From Competibacter sp963695105 (lineage in GTDB: Bacteria; Pseudomonadota; Gammaproteobacteria; Competibacterales; Competibacteraceae), in NCBI GenBank assembly GCA_963695105.1, contig CAVOGC010000004.1:62001-126000 (forward strand): 64,000 bases of DNA. The letters run 5' to 3'. The notes below the pieces were generated by a model. That model was not told where the DNA came from and did no database searches. It worked only from the letters and a program-made list of their open reading frames with translations. Positions 45,638 to 53,856 of this stretch are shown in pieces. Made by a program: the position numbers and the translations under genes. Position 1 is the first letter of the stretch; each line of letters starts with the position of its first letter.

Positions 45638-46744
45638 TCAGCCAAATTCACTGACTTCGAAGCCGACCAGCGGCAGCAGCCGGTCAAGACCGGCTTTCAG
45701 GGCCTCGGATTGGTCCGCCCGCAGGGTTAGATGCCCGACCTTGCGGCCAGGAAGCGGCGCTTTGCCGTAAGCGTGATAATGCGCGCCGGGCACGGCCAGC
45801 ACCGCCGCCCGCTCGGGCATTGCGCCGATGCAGTTCAGCATGACGGAATGGCCGACGGCGGCGGTCGAGCCCAGCGGCAAACCGAGAATCGCTCGAAGGT
45901 GGTTTTCGAACTGGCTGGTTGTCGCGCCTTCGATGGTCCAGTGCCCGGAGTTGTGGACGCGCGGGGCCATTTCGTTGGCGATCAGCCGGCCGTCCTGAAC
46001 GAAGAACTCGATCGCCAGCAGCCCGACGTAGTTCAGCCGCTCCAGCAAGCGGCGGGCGTAGCCCCATCCTTCACCCTCCAGTTCCGGCGCGGCCAACGGC
46101 GCCCGCGACAGCCGCAGGATGCCGTCGCGATGGTGATTCTCCACCAGCGGGTAGAATATGGTCGCGCCGTCGCGGCCACGCGCCGCCAGCACCGACACTT
46201 CCCGCTGGAAAGGCACGAAGCCCTCCAGCAGCAGTGGCGCGCCGCCCAGCGCCCGCCAGGCGGGTTCGATGTCCTCGGGCGCGCGCAGCACCCGCTGGCC
46301 CTTGCCGTCGTAGCCCAGCCGGCGGGTTTTCAGCACCGCCGGCAGTTCCACCCGCGCCGTGGCGGCGTGCAATTCCTCCAGGCTGTCGACCGTGGCGAAG
46401 GGCGGCGTCGGAATGCCCAGTTCCCAGAACAGGGTCTTTTCATACAGCCGGTCCTGCGCCACCGCCAGCGCTCTGGCTGGAGGGTGAAAACTCACGGCCT
46501 GTCGTTCCAGCGCGCGGGCCGCCGCCGCCGGCACGTTCTCGAAGTCGAAGGTCACCACCTCGGCCTCATCGGCCAGTTGCCGGAGCCGGGTCTCGTCGTC
46601 GTAATCGCCCTGAATCAGAGGCGCGACCTGGCCGGCGCAGGCATCGGCGGCCGGATCGAGCACCTGAAACCGCAGGCCCAGCGGGAAGCCGGCCAGCGCC
46701 AGCATCCGCGCCAACTGGCCGCCACCGACAATGCTGATCTTCAT
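45638..46744 (-). CDS. purK: N5-carboxyaminoimidazole ribonucleotide synthase PurK
   Basis: This 368-residue ATP-grasp enzyme of purine synthesis carboxylates aminoimidazole ribonucleotide with bicarbonate and ATP. It shows ISIVGGGQLARMLALAGFPLG at the start, VLKTRRLGYDGKGQ (ATP-grasp loop), EGFVPFQREVSVLAARG and EMAPRVHNSGHWTIEGA (active-site segment). Its start codon overlaps the purE stop (ATGA), so the two are a coupled purE-purK operon. Confidence 0.96.
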   Translation of the reverse strand: MKISIVGGGQLARMLALAGFPLGLRFQVLDPAADACAGQVAPLIQGDYDDETRLRQLADEAEVVTFDFENVPAAAARALERQAVSFHPPARALAVAQDRLYEKTLFWELGIPTPPFATVDSLEELHAATARVELPAVLKTRRLGYDGKGQRVLRAPEDIEPAWRALGGAPLLLEGFVPFQREVSVLAARGRDGATIFYPLVENHHRDGILRLSRAPLAAPELEGEGWGYARRLLERLNYVGLLAIEFFVQDGRLIANEMAPRVHNSGHWTIEGATTSQFENHLRAILGLPLGSTAAVGHSVMLNCIGAMPERAAVLAVPGAHYHAYGKAPLPGRKVGHLTLRADQSEALKAGLDRLLPLVGFEVSEFG

Positions 46745-47145
46745 GGTTGCGGATTCCGCGGATCGGGTTCGGCCAGCACGTTCGCGGTCTGCCGCTCGCG
46801 AAACGCACGCACGGCGGCACGGATGGCGGGGTATTTATTGCCAAGCAGCGCGGCGGCCAGCAGGGCGGCGTTGATCGCGCCGGCCTTGCCGATCGCCAGG
46901 GCGCCGACCGGAATGCCGCCCGGCATCTGCACGATCGACAGCAGCGAATCCAGGCCGTTGAGCGCCTGCGACTGCACCGGCACGCCCAGCACCGGCAACA
47001 CCGTTTTGGCGGCGACCATGCCCGGCAGGTGGGCGGCGCCGCCGGCTCCGGCGATAATGACCTCCAAACCCGCGCGCCTCGGCGCCGGCGGCGTACTCGA
47101 ACAGCAGATCGGGCGTGCGGTGGGCCGACACCACTCGCACTTCAT
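46741..47145 (-). CDS. purE: PurE, C-terminal part (frame-shifted)
   Basis: PurE converts N5-CAIR to CAIR, the next step after PurK. The family-like sequence in this frame begins at LEVIIAGAGGAAHLPGMVAA and runs through VLPVLGVPVQSQALNGLDSL to VQMPGGIPVGALAIGKAGA and the C-terminal helix. Everything before LEV is out of frame. It joins the upstream fragment at a GGG near 47078-47082; removing one base gives EARGLEVIIAG and a protein of about 165 residues, the normal length. Confidence 0.88.
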   Translation of the reverse strand: MKCEWCRPTARPICCSSTPPAPRRAGLEVIIAGAGGAAHLPGMVAAKTVLPVLGVPVQSQALNGLDSLLSIVQMPGGIPVGALAIGKAGAINAALLAAALLGNKYPAIRAAVRAFRERQTANVLAEPDPRNPQP

Positions 47146-47239
47146 GCGGCACGCCGAGCGCGTCCAGCGTGTTCGCCGCGTGTTCCAGGGTGCTCCAGTC
47201 GGATTTGGAGCCCATGATCAAGCCCACCAATGGATTCAT
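46835..47239 (-). CDS. purE: PurE, N-terminal part (frame-shifted)
   Basis: The true PurE start is here: MNPLVGLIMGSKSDWSTLEH carries the SDW substrate-binding motif, followed by GVPHEVRVVSAHRTPDLLFE. After AGAEARG the frame runs into meaningless Arg-rich sequence because of an apparent extra base. Only 47239 to about 47080 is PurE. Since purine synthesis genes are well conserved and purK is intact, sequence error is the leading explanation. Confidence 0.85.
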   Translation of the reverse strand: MNPLVGLIMGSKSDWSTLEHAANTLDALGVPHEVRVVSAHRTPDLLFEYAAGAEARGFGGHYRRSRRRRPPAGHGRRQNGVAGAGRAGAVAGAQRPGFAAVDRADAGRHSGRRPGDRQGRRDQRRPAGRRAAWQ

Positions 47240-47499
47240 GCCGGTCTTGTCCTGCCAAGTTGACGGTTATCCGGCGCAAACATCCGCCGAAGCGAACCGG
47301 AAGGTTGGATATCCCCAGGGCGAAAACCCTGCTTCGGGCGGAAGATTATACAGTCTGGCGGTTAAATGCTTCTTAACCGTGTTCAAATGCGGAAATAGAG
47401 CGCATTCCGGGACAGGCCGTCAAGTCCCAGCCCGCAAACGCAACTCGCACGGACATCGCCGGTCACAACGGACAGAGCCCACCGCCGGAGCGCCGCGTC

Positions 47500-48414
47500 A
47501 TGCTGATCAAGAAACCCGCCGATATCCGCCCGTCCGAGATCACTCCGCCCGAGTGGTACGCCCGCCGCCGCGAGTTTTTGAAAAGCGCCGCCGTATTGGG
47601 CGCCGCCGCGCTGCTGCCGCCGGCGCTGCGCGGCGACCTCGCCTGGGCGGCGGACGACGATCTCAAGCCGACCCCCTACAAGGACATCACTTCCTACAAC
47701 AATTTTTACGAATTTGGGCCAAGCAAAACCGCCCCGGCCGAGAACGCCGGCAGCCTGAAAACCAGTCCCTGGTCGGTGACAGTCGAGGGTCACTGCGAAA
47801 AACCCGGTCAGTACGCGCTGGAGGATTTTCTGGCCCCGCACCCGCCCGAGGAACGCATTTACCGCCTGCGCTGCGTGGAAGCGTGGTCGATGGTGGTGCC
47901 GTGGCTGGGGATTCCGCTTGGCCAGATCCTGCCGCGATTCCAGCCGACCGCCAGCGCGAAATATGTCGAACTCACCACGTTGCTCGATCCGGCGCAAATG
48001 CCGGGACAACGGACCCGGCTGCTGGATTGGCCCTATGTGGAGGGCTTGCGGATGGATGAGGCGATGCATCCGCTGACCCTGCTGGCGACCGGGCTGTACG
48101 GCAAGGAACTGCCCAATCAGAACGGCGCGCCGCTGCGGCTGGTGGCGCCGTGGAAGTACGGCTTCAAAAGCGTCAAGTCCATCGTCAAGATTCGCTTCAC
48201 CGAACAGCGGCCGCGCACCACCTGGGCCAGCGAAAACCCCGGTGAATACGGGTTTTACGCCAACGTCAACCCGGAGGTTGATCACCCGCGCTGGAGCCAG
48301 AAAAAGGAGCGGCGCGTCGGCGAATTCTTCCGGCGCGACACCCTGCCGTTCAACGGCTACGCCGAGCAGGTCGCCGGCCTGTATGCGGGAATGGATTTGC
48401 GCAAGGATTTCTGA
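47500..48414 (+). CDS. msrP: Periplasmic methionine sulfoxide reductase catalytic subunit MsrP (YedY)
   Basis: This 304-residue molybdopterin enzyme repairs oxidised methionine in periplasmic proteins. A twin-arginine signal is visible (RRREFLKSAAVLGAAALLPP). The Mo-ligand cysteine lies in RLRCVEAWSMVVPW, and APWKYGFKSVKSIVKI and NPEVDHPRWSQ are conserved family segments. The quinone-linked membrane partner MsrQ is not next to it, which is unusual. It is divergent from purE. Confidence 0.94.
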   Translation: MLIKKPADIRPSEITPPEWYARRREFLKSAAVLGAAALLPPALRGDLAWAADDDLKPTPYKDITSYNNFYEFGPSKTAPAENAGSLKTSPWSVTVEGHCEKPGQYALEDFLAPHPPEERIYRLRCVEAWSMVVPWLGIPLGQILPRFQPTASAKYVELTTLLDPAQMPGQRTRLLDWPYVEGLRMDEAMHPLTLLATGLYGKELPNQNGAPLRLVAPWKYGFKSVKSIVKIRFTEQRPRTTWASENPGEYGFYANVNPEVDHPRWSQKKERRVGEFFRRDTLPFNGYAEQVAGLYAGMDLRKDF

Positions 48415-48554
48415 AGCCGCGCGGCGCTGGAAGACTCGCGCTACAGTTGAAGGGGTCCCGTCGCGGGTCGTGTCCATGTTGCCGATTCCAACCAGACCGC
48501 CCGTCCCGGAACGCTCACACAATACGAAAAATTTCCCGACGAGTGTCCGCGCCC

Positions 48555-51500
48555 ATGCCGCCAGTCCGCGCCCTGCCCGCCCTGATTCTCATGACGATCC
48601 TGACCGTGCTACCCACCTCCATCCTGGCGGTTTCGCCCGCGCCGCCCGGTGGCGCGGGCGAGCGAAGAACCGTGCCGCTCGACGATTTCGAGAATCTGAA
48701 CGGCTGGAGCGTCGCCGCGGCGCCCGGCACCCGGCTGGAGATCGCGCGGGACGCCGGCCGTACCGGTCGCGGCATGCGGCTGGATTTCGAGTTTCAGGAT
48801 GGCGCCGGCTGGGCGATCGCCCGCAAGGAATTTCGCCTGCGCCTGCCCGACAACTTCGCGTTTCACTTCCATTTGCGCGGCGAGGCGCCGGTCGGCGATT
48901 TCGAGTTCAAGCTGGTCGATCCGAAGCAGAACGTCTGGTGGTCCAAGCAGCGCGACTACGCCTTTCCCGACGATTGGCAATCAATCACCGTCAAGAAGCG
49001 CCATCTCAGCCTGGCCTGGGGTCCCGGCGGCCCGCTGGAAGAGGTGGCCGTGGTCGAGTTCGCCATCCTGCCGGGCGCGCAGGGCCACGGCAAGGGCTCG
49101 GTCTGGATCGACGATTTGACGTTCGAACAGCGCGAGCCGACCCATGCCTACACGCTGCAACCGGTGGCCAGCGCCTCCACCGCGACCGCGGACCATCCAC
49201 CGACGGCGGTGTTCGACGCCGACCCGGCCACAAGCTGGCACAGCGGCGCCTTGGCCGAGGACCAGTGGCTGTTGCTGGATTTTCTGATCCCGCGCGAGTA
49301 CGGCGGCCTGGTGATCGACTGGGACCCGGACGATTACGCCACCGATTATCAGGTGCAGGTTTCCGACGACGGCGGCGACTGGCAAACGGTTTACACCGTG
49401 CGCGACGGTAACGGCCGGCGCGATTATCTGTACCTGCCCGACGCCGAATCGCGCTACCTGCGCCTGAACCTGCAACGCAGCAGCCGGCGGCGCGGCTACG
49501 GCATTGGCCGTATTCAGGTGCAGTCCTACGAGTTTTCCAGTTCTCCCAACCACTTTTTCGAGGCCATCGCCCGCGACAACCCGCGCGGCTACTACCCGCG
49601 CTACTTCCAGGGCGAACAGTGCTATTGGACCGTGGTGGGGGTAAGCGGCGACGGCAAGGAGGCGCTGTTCGACGAAGACGGCACGCTGGAGATGGACAAA
49701 GGCGGTTTCACCATCGCGCCGTTCCTGTTCGCCGACGGCCGGCTGCTGACCTGGGCCGACGTGGAGCCGGTCCAGGATCTGGCCAACGGCTACCTGCCCA
49801 TCCCCAGCGTGCGCTGGGAACACGAGCATTTCTGGCTGGCGATCACCGTTTTCGCCGCCGGCCAGCCGGGCGAGTCGGCCCTGTACGCCCGCTACCGGCT
49901 GGAAAACCTGAGCGCCGAAACCCGCCATGTCACCCTGTTTCTGGCGGTACGGCCGTTTCAGGTCAACCCGCCCTGGCAATCGTTGAACATGCAGGGCGGC
50001 GTTTCCCCCATTCGCGAGCTGAGCTACGCCGACCGCGCGATCCGGGTGAATCGGACCGACCAGGCGATCGCCGTGCTGACCGAACCCGACCGCTTTCGCG
50101 CCGCCACCTTCGACCAGGGGTCGATCGTCGATTATCTGGCGGCCGGCAAGCTGCCCGACCACACCGCGGTGGACGACGCTTTCGGCTATGCCTCCGGCGC
50201 GCTGGAGTACGGCTGGGATTTGCGGCCCGGCGAGGGGCGCGAGGTCTACCTGCGCATTCCGTTCCACGCGGCCGAGGTCGACCCGCCGGCGCCGACCGAC
50301 GCCGATGCCTCCGCCCGCGCCAACCAGTTGCTGGAGCAAACCCGGCGGGAGTGGGAAGCGCGGCTGGACCGGGTCGAACTGGATCTGCCGCTGGTCGCCC
50401 GGCGGCTGGCCGACAGCATCAAGAGCAATCTGGCCTATATCCTGATCAACCGCGACGGCCCCGCCATCCAGCCGGGCTCGCGCGCCTACGCCCGCTCCTG
50501 GATCCGCGACGGCGCGCTTACTTCGGCGGCGCTGCTGGGGATGGGTTATACCGAGGAGGTGCGGGCATTTCTGCAATGGTACGCGCCTCATCAGGCCGCC
50601 GACGGCCGGATTCCCTGCTGCGTGGACCAGCGCGGCGCCGACCCGGTCCCCGAACACGACAGCCACGGCGAATTCATTTTCGCGGTGATGGAATACTACC
50701 GCTACACCCGCGATGTCGGCTTCCTGCGCGAGATGTGGCCATATGTGATCAGAACGGTCGGCTATATCGACTCGCTGCGCCAGCAGCGCCTGACCGAAAA
50801 GTATCGGACCGATCCCGACTATGTGCCCTATCGGGGGCTGGTGCCGGAATCGATCAGCCACGAGGGCTACGCCAGCCAGCCGCGCCATTCCTACTGGGAC
50901 AATTTCTTCGTGCTGCGCGGCCTCAAGGATGCGGCCGCCATGGCGGCGGTGCTGGGCGAGGACGCCGAGGCGGAACGGCTCGCGGCGATGCATCGGGCGT
51001 TCCGCAAGGACCTGTACGCTTCCATCTCCGAAGCCATGAAGTTGCACTGGATCGACTTCATTCCCGGCGCGGTCGAACTGGGCGACTTCGACCCCACCGC
51101 GACCACCATCGCCGTCGATCCGGGCGGCGAGTTGGGCTGGCTGCCGCAACCGGCGCTGGACCGCACCTTCGAGCGCTACGACGAATTTTTCCGCCAGCGT
51201 CTTGAGGACCCCGCCTGGGAAGCGTACACGCCCTACGAGCTGCGGGTGGTCGGCACCATGATCCGACTGGGCCAGCGCGACCAGGCGCTGCGGCAACTGG
51301 CGTTCTTTTTCGAAGGCCAGCGGCCGGCGGCCTGGAACCACTGGGCGGAAGTGGTGTGGCGCGAACCCCGCAAACCGCGCTTCATCGGCGACATGCCGCA
51401 CACCTGGATCGGCTCCGATTTCATTCGCGCGGCACGTTCCCTGTTCGCCTACGAACGCGAGGCCGATCAGGCGCTGGTGATCGGCGCCGGCATTCCGCCC

Positions 51501-51878
51501 GCCTGGGCGACCAGCCCGGAAGGGGTGACGGTCAAGCGCCTGCCCACCTGGCACGGCACCCTGAATTATCGGATGGCGATGAACGGTCCGGATACGCTGC
51601 GGGTGCGCTTGAGCGGCGATGTGGTCGTGCCGCCGGGTTGTATCATTTTACACTCACCGCTCGACCGGCCGGTGCGAGGCGTAACGGTCAACAATCGGGA
51701 AGTGACGACCTTCACCGCAACCGCCTTGACCCTGAACCAGTTTCCCGCCGAGATCGAATTCCAGTACGCACCTCTGGGTCCAGTCATCGCCAGCAACTCG
51801 CTGCCTGGAAGCGATACGGGGATGGTCGTCGATAATTTCCGAGGTAGCGAGAGCAGGCATTGTTCTGTATCGAAATGA
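48555..51878 (+). CDS. Exported discoidin-domain protein with a six-hairpin glycosidase-like domain
   Basis: This protein has about 1107 residues. It has a signal peptide (ALPALILMTILTVLPTSILA) and a carbohydrate-binding-like domain (DDFENLNGWSVAAAPGTRLE ... GSVWIDDLTFE). A coagulation factor 5/8-type (discoidin) domain follows, about residues 200-330 (STATADHPPTAVFDADPATS, SRYLRLNLQRSSRR). The rest is a beta-sandwich and an (alpha/alpha)6-type barrel (RSWIRDGALTSAALLGMGY, HDSHGEFIFAVMEYYRYTRD, WDNFFVLRGLKDA) like glycogen-debranching or GH15/GH94-type enzymes. The substrate is unknown; nearby GH94 and glycoamylase-like genes suggest a glucan. I chose the ATG at 48555 because the signal peptide starts there. 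The last 20 residues look untypical. Confidence 0.78.
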   Translation: MPPVRALPALILMTILTVLPTSILAVSPAPPGGAGERRTVPLDDFENLNGWSVAAAPGTRLEIARDAGRTGRGMRLDFEFQDGAGWAIARKEFRLRLPDNFAFHFHLRGEAPVGDFEFKLVDPKQNVWWSKQRDYAFPDDWQSITVKKRHLSLAWGPGGPLEEVAVVEFAILPGAQGHGKGSVWIDDLTFEQREPTHAYTLQPVASASTATADHPPTAVFDADPATSWHSGALAEDQWLLLDFLIPREYGGLVIDWDPDDYATDYQVQVSDDGGDWQTVYTVRDGNGRRDYLYLPDAESRYLRLNLQRSSRRRGYGIGRIQVQSYEFSSSPNHFFEAIARDNPRGYYPRYFQGEQCYWTVVGVSGDGKEALFDEDGTLEMDKGGFTIAPFLFADGRLLTWADVEPVQDLANGYLPIPSVRWEHEHFWLAITVFAAGQPGESALYARYRLENLSAETRHVTLFLAVRPFQVNPPWQSLNMQGGVSPIRELSYADRAIRVNRTDQAIAVLTEPDRFRAATFDQGSIVDYLAAGKLPDHTAVDDAFGYASGALEYGWDLRPGEGREVYLRIPFHAAEVDPPAPTDADASARANQLLEQTRREWEARLDRVELDLPLVARRLADSIKSNLAYILINRDGPAIQPGSRAYARSWIRDGALTSAALLGMGYTEEVRAFLQWYAPHQAADGRIPCCVDQRGADPVPEHDSHGEFIFAVMEYYRYTRDVGFLREMWPYVIRTVGYIDSLRQQRLTEKYRTDPDYVPYRGLVPESISHEGYASQPRHSYWDNFFVLRGLKDAAAMAAVLGEDAEAERLAAMHRAFRKDLYASISEAMKLHWIDFIPGAVELGDFDPTATTIAVDPGGELGWLPQPALDRTFERYDEFFRQRLEDPAWEAYTPYELRVVGTMIRLGQRDQALRQLAFFFEGQRPAAWNHWAEVVWREPRKPRFIGDMPHTWIGSDFIRAARSLFAYEREADQALVIGAGIPPAWATSPEGVTVKRLPTWHGTLNYRMAMNGPDTLRVRLSGDVVVPPGCIILHSPLDRPVRGVTVNNREVTTFTATALTLNQFPAEIEFQYAPLGPVIASNSLPGSDTGMVVDNFRGSESRHCSVSK

Positions 51879-52266
51879 AATTGTCGTCGATGGTCTCCGC
51901 TAGCTTCGCGCGGTGATGTGTTCTTCCGTTCCATCGACGGCGATGGGGTGCCCCAACAGACTGCGGACGAACGGGGTTCGGTATCGGCCTGCTGGTTCGA
52001 TGGCCCGATGGCCGACGACTGACTCGATCAATTTTCCGGGCGTTCCCTCGATGGTCCGATCCTTGACCTCATCAAGCCGGGTTTGCGTCGTTGGTGACCC
52101 GGTTGGCGGGAGCGGGCCAAAATGGCCCGCCCTGGACCAGTTTGTGTCACATATGGAAAATATTAATTCCAAAATCAGCAAAAAATTGTCAGCTCGATGG
52201 GGAAGGTGTGCCGAGAACGGTCTGCTCAAACCGCCGCAGTCGCCACGACAAGTGAGTGGCGCTTGA

Positions 52267-52296
52267 TTGACAGTGGTTTTAAGGTATTTTTATGAC
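52267..52296 (+). promoter_or_regulatory. Possible promoter of the SdrD-B surface protein gene
   Basis: TTGACA at 52267-52272 and TATGAC at 52291-52296 are separated by 18 bases in an AT-rich stretch. This lies about 165 bases before the gene, so a long leader is implied. The -10 overlaps the first copy of the direct repeat. Confidence 0.4.
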
Positions 52297-52399
52297 AGTT
52301 TGTATCAGGGCATGATCATTGCTATGGCGATTCTTGTCACAAAAAGAGCCCCTTGCTTATTTTCAATTCTGGTCTTTACTGTGACAGGAAGTATCAGGG
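52293..52399 (+). repeat. Pair of 18-base direct repeats upstream of the surface protein gene
   Basis: TGACAGTTTGTATCAGGG (52293-52310) recurs as TGACAGGAAGTATCAGGG (52382-52399). Fifteen of 18 bases agree, and the three differences are the central triplet. The starts are 89 bases apart. This could be a pair of regulator sites or the footprint of an old duplication. Confidence 0.6.
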
Positions 52400-52461
52400 G
52401 TAAGGATACAAACGCTTGCTTAGGACCGCCAAACGATCATGCGAAAATAAGGAAACCACAC

Positions 52462-53856
52462 ATGAAGCCATCCAAACAAGACCCACCCAACTTCCACGGC
52501 GGCCCCAGGCCCACCGCGCTATCCCCCCCGAAAAGAGGCCGGCAGTTCCTGGCATCCCCGCTGGCGCCGCTGCTGTTCCTGATCCTGTTCCTGCCCGGGT
52601 TGCCGGCGCTGGCGGCGGCAACGATGGGCCAGACCATTTTTGGAGATTTAACTCCCACAGTCTCATTTTCCGATACACCAAGGCAGTTGGGCCTCCGGTT
52701 CAGCAGCAATGTTGCGGGGCAGATCAGCGCGATCCGCTTCTATCGGGCGGCGGATGGCTGCGATACCGGTGCGCATACCGGCTACCTCTACAACGCATTC
52801 GGGACTCAGCTCGCGAGCGTCGCCATCCCCGCATCCAATGTGACGGGCTGGCAGGAGCAGGCGCTGACCACACCCGTCTCGATCACTCCCAATACAGTCT
52901 ACGTCGTCGCCGTCGATGAGTTCGGTTGCTATGGAGCAACGACTAACAGCGGCTTGCCGGTAACGAACGGGAACCTGACAGGAATCCAAGGCGTCTTCAG
53001 CGACAGCCCCTCGGCATTCCCAGCGACAGTGTCCGGCAATAACGCCAACTACTTCCGCGACGTGATGTTTACGCCGGAAGTTTCCGCCACCGGTCCCTGT
53101 ATCGACCTGAAAAAAGCGGTCAGTGTCAACGGCCCCGGCGGTCCCTTCGTGAGAAACAGTATCACGTCGGTCAACCCCGACATGAACGCTGCCAACCCGC
53201 TGATCGCTTCAATACCTGGCACGGGTAACGTCCCCGCCGATTCGGTCAACATTCCCACGGCTTTCTTCGGCGGTAAGCCGGTCTTCTATCAGTTCGAGAT
53301 CACCAACTGCGGCACCGTCGACCTGTACAACGTGCGCCTCGATGACTGCATCGACAAGCGGTCGGTCGGCGTGGACGGCTTTCTGGTGGGTGGCGTCGGA
53401 GCCGGCGGCGAAGGTAATTGCGAGCAGCCGCGCATGATCCCGGCGAGTCCGCAGAGGATCGTCACGAATAAACTGACGCCGGGTCAGTCGGTGACGGTGA
53501 CGAGCGCGAGCTTCGCGAACGATCCCATCAATCCCGCCTCGTCGAACTTCATCGACATCTGCAGCACCTACGGTCCTGCTCGAACCAGCGGCATCGTCCG
53601 CAACGACGCCGAAGCCGAGGCCGACGCTGACACAGATGGGAATGGTTCCGGAGACAAGTTCGTGTTCTTCGACGACCTGAACCTGGTGCGGTGCGGTACT
53701 CCGCCGCCCACGGCGAAGCTGGGCGACCGGGTGTGGAAAGACCTCAACGGTAACGGCATCCAGGACTGCACCGACACCAACAACAACGGCATCCTCGGTG
53801 ACGCCGGGGACACCGGGCCAGAGTGCGGCGAGGGCGTGCCCGATGCGGTAAGGTGA
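52462..53856 (+). CDS. Secreted surface protein: DUF4082-like domain and start of SdrD-B repeats (first fragment)
   Basis: The protein starts MKPSKQDPPNFHGG with AAGGAAA upstream and a long signal peptide (LAPLLFLILFLPGLPALAAA). A DUF4082-like beta domain follows (FSDTPRQLGLRFSSNVAGQI, SAIRFYRAADGCDTGAHTGY), then Cys-containing DUF11-like repeats. The first SdrD-B calcium-binding repeat is KLGDRVWKDLNGNGIQDCTD. The frame stops at 53856 after VPDAVR. One missing base there would restore VKVTLTDCDGN in the next frame. It is probably a large adhesin or sheath protein on the cell surface. Confidence 0.75.
   Translation: MKPSKQDPPNFHGGPRPTALSPPKRGRQFLASPLAPLLFLILFLPGLPALAAATMGQTIFGDLTPTVSFSDTPRQLGLRFSSNVAGQISAIRFYRAADGCDTGAHTGYLYNAFGTQLASVAIPASNVTGWQEQALTTPVSITPNTVYVVAVDEFGCYGATTNSGLPVTNGNLTGIQGVFSDSPSAFPATVSGNNANYFRDVMFTPEVSATGPCIDLKKAVSVNGPGGPFVRNSITSVNPDMNAANPLIASIPGTGNVPADSVNIPTAFFGGKPVFYQFEITNCGTVDLYNVRLDDCIDKRSVGVDGFLVGGVGAGGEGNCEQPRMIPASPQRIVTNKLTPGQSVTVTSASFANDPINPASSNFIDICSTYGPARTSGIVRNDAEAEADADTDGNGSGDKFVFFDDLNLVRCGTPPPTAKLGDRVWKDLNGNGIQDCTDTNNNGILGDAGDTGPECGEGVPDAVR

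Larger units (their letters stand above)
51879..52461. other. 583-base region without a clear gene
   Basis: No convincing coding sequence is seen. Both strands have short open frames of about 110 codons (51900-52229 minus, 51913-52266 plus) with no recognisable family. It holds a perfect 8-base hairpin with AAA loop at 52112-52130 (GCGGGCCA/TGGCCCGC), an AT-rich part after 52140, and the promoter and direct repeats listed separately. Confidence 0.5.

Noticed and set aside
48981..51554. 857-codon open frame on the minus strand
   Set aside because: Opposite the discoidin/glycosidase-like gene; low-complexity Ala/Gly/Arg/Val sequence with no family match.
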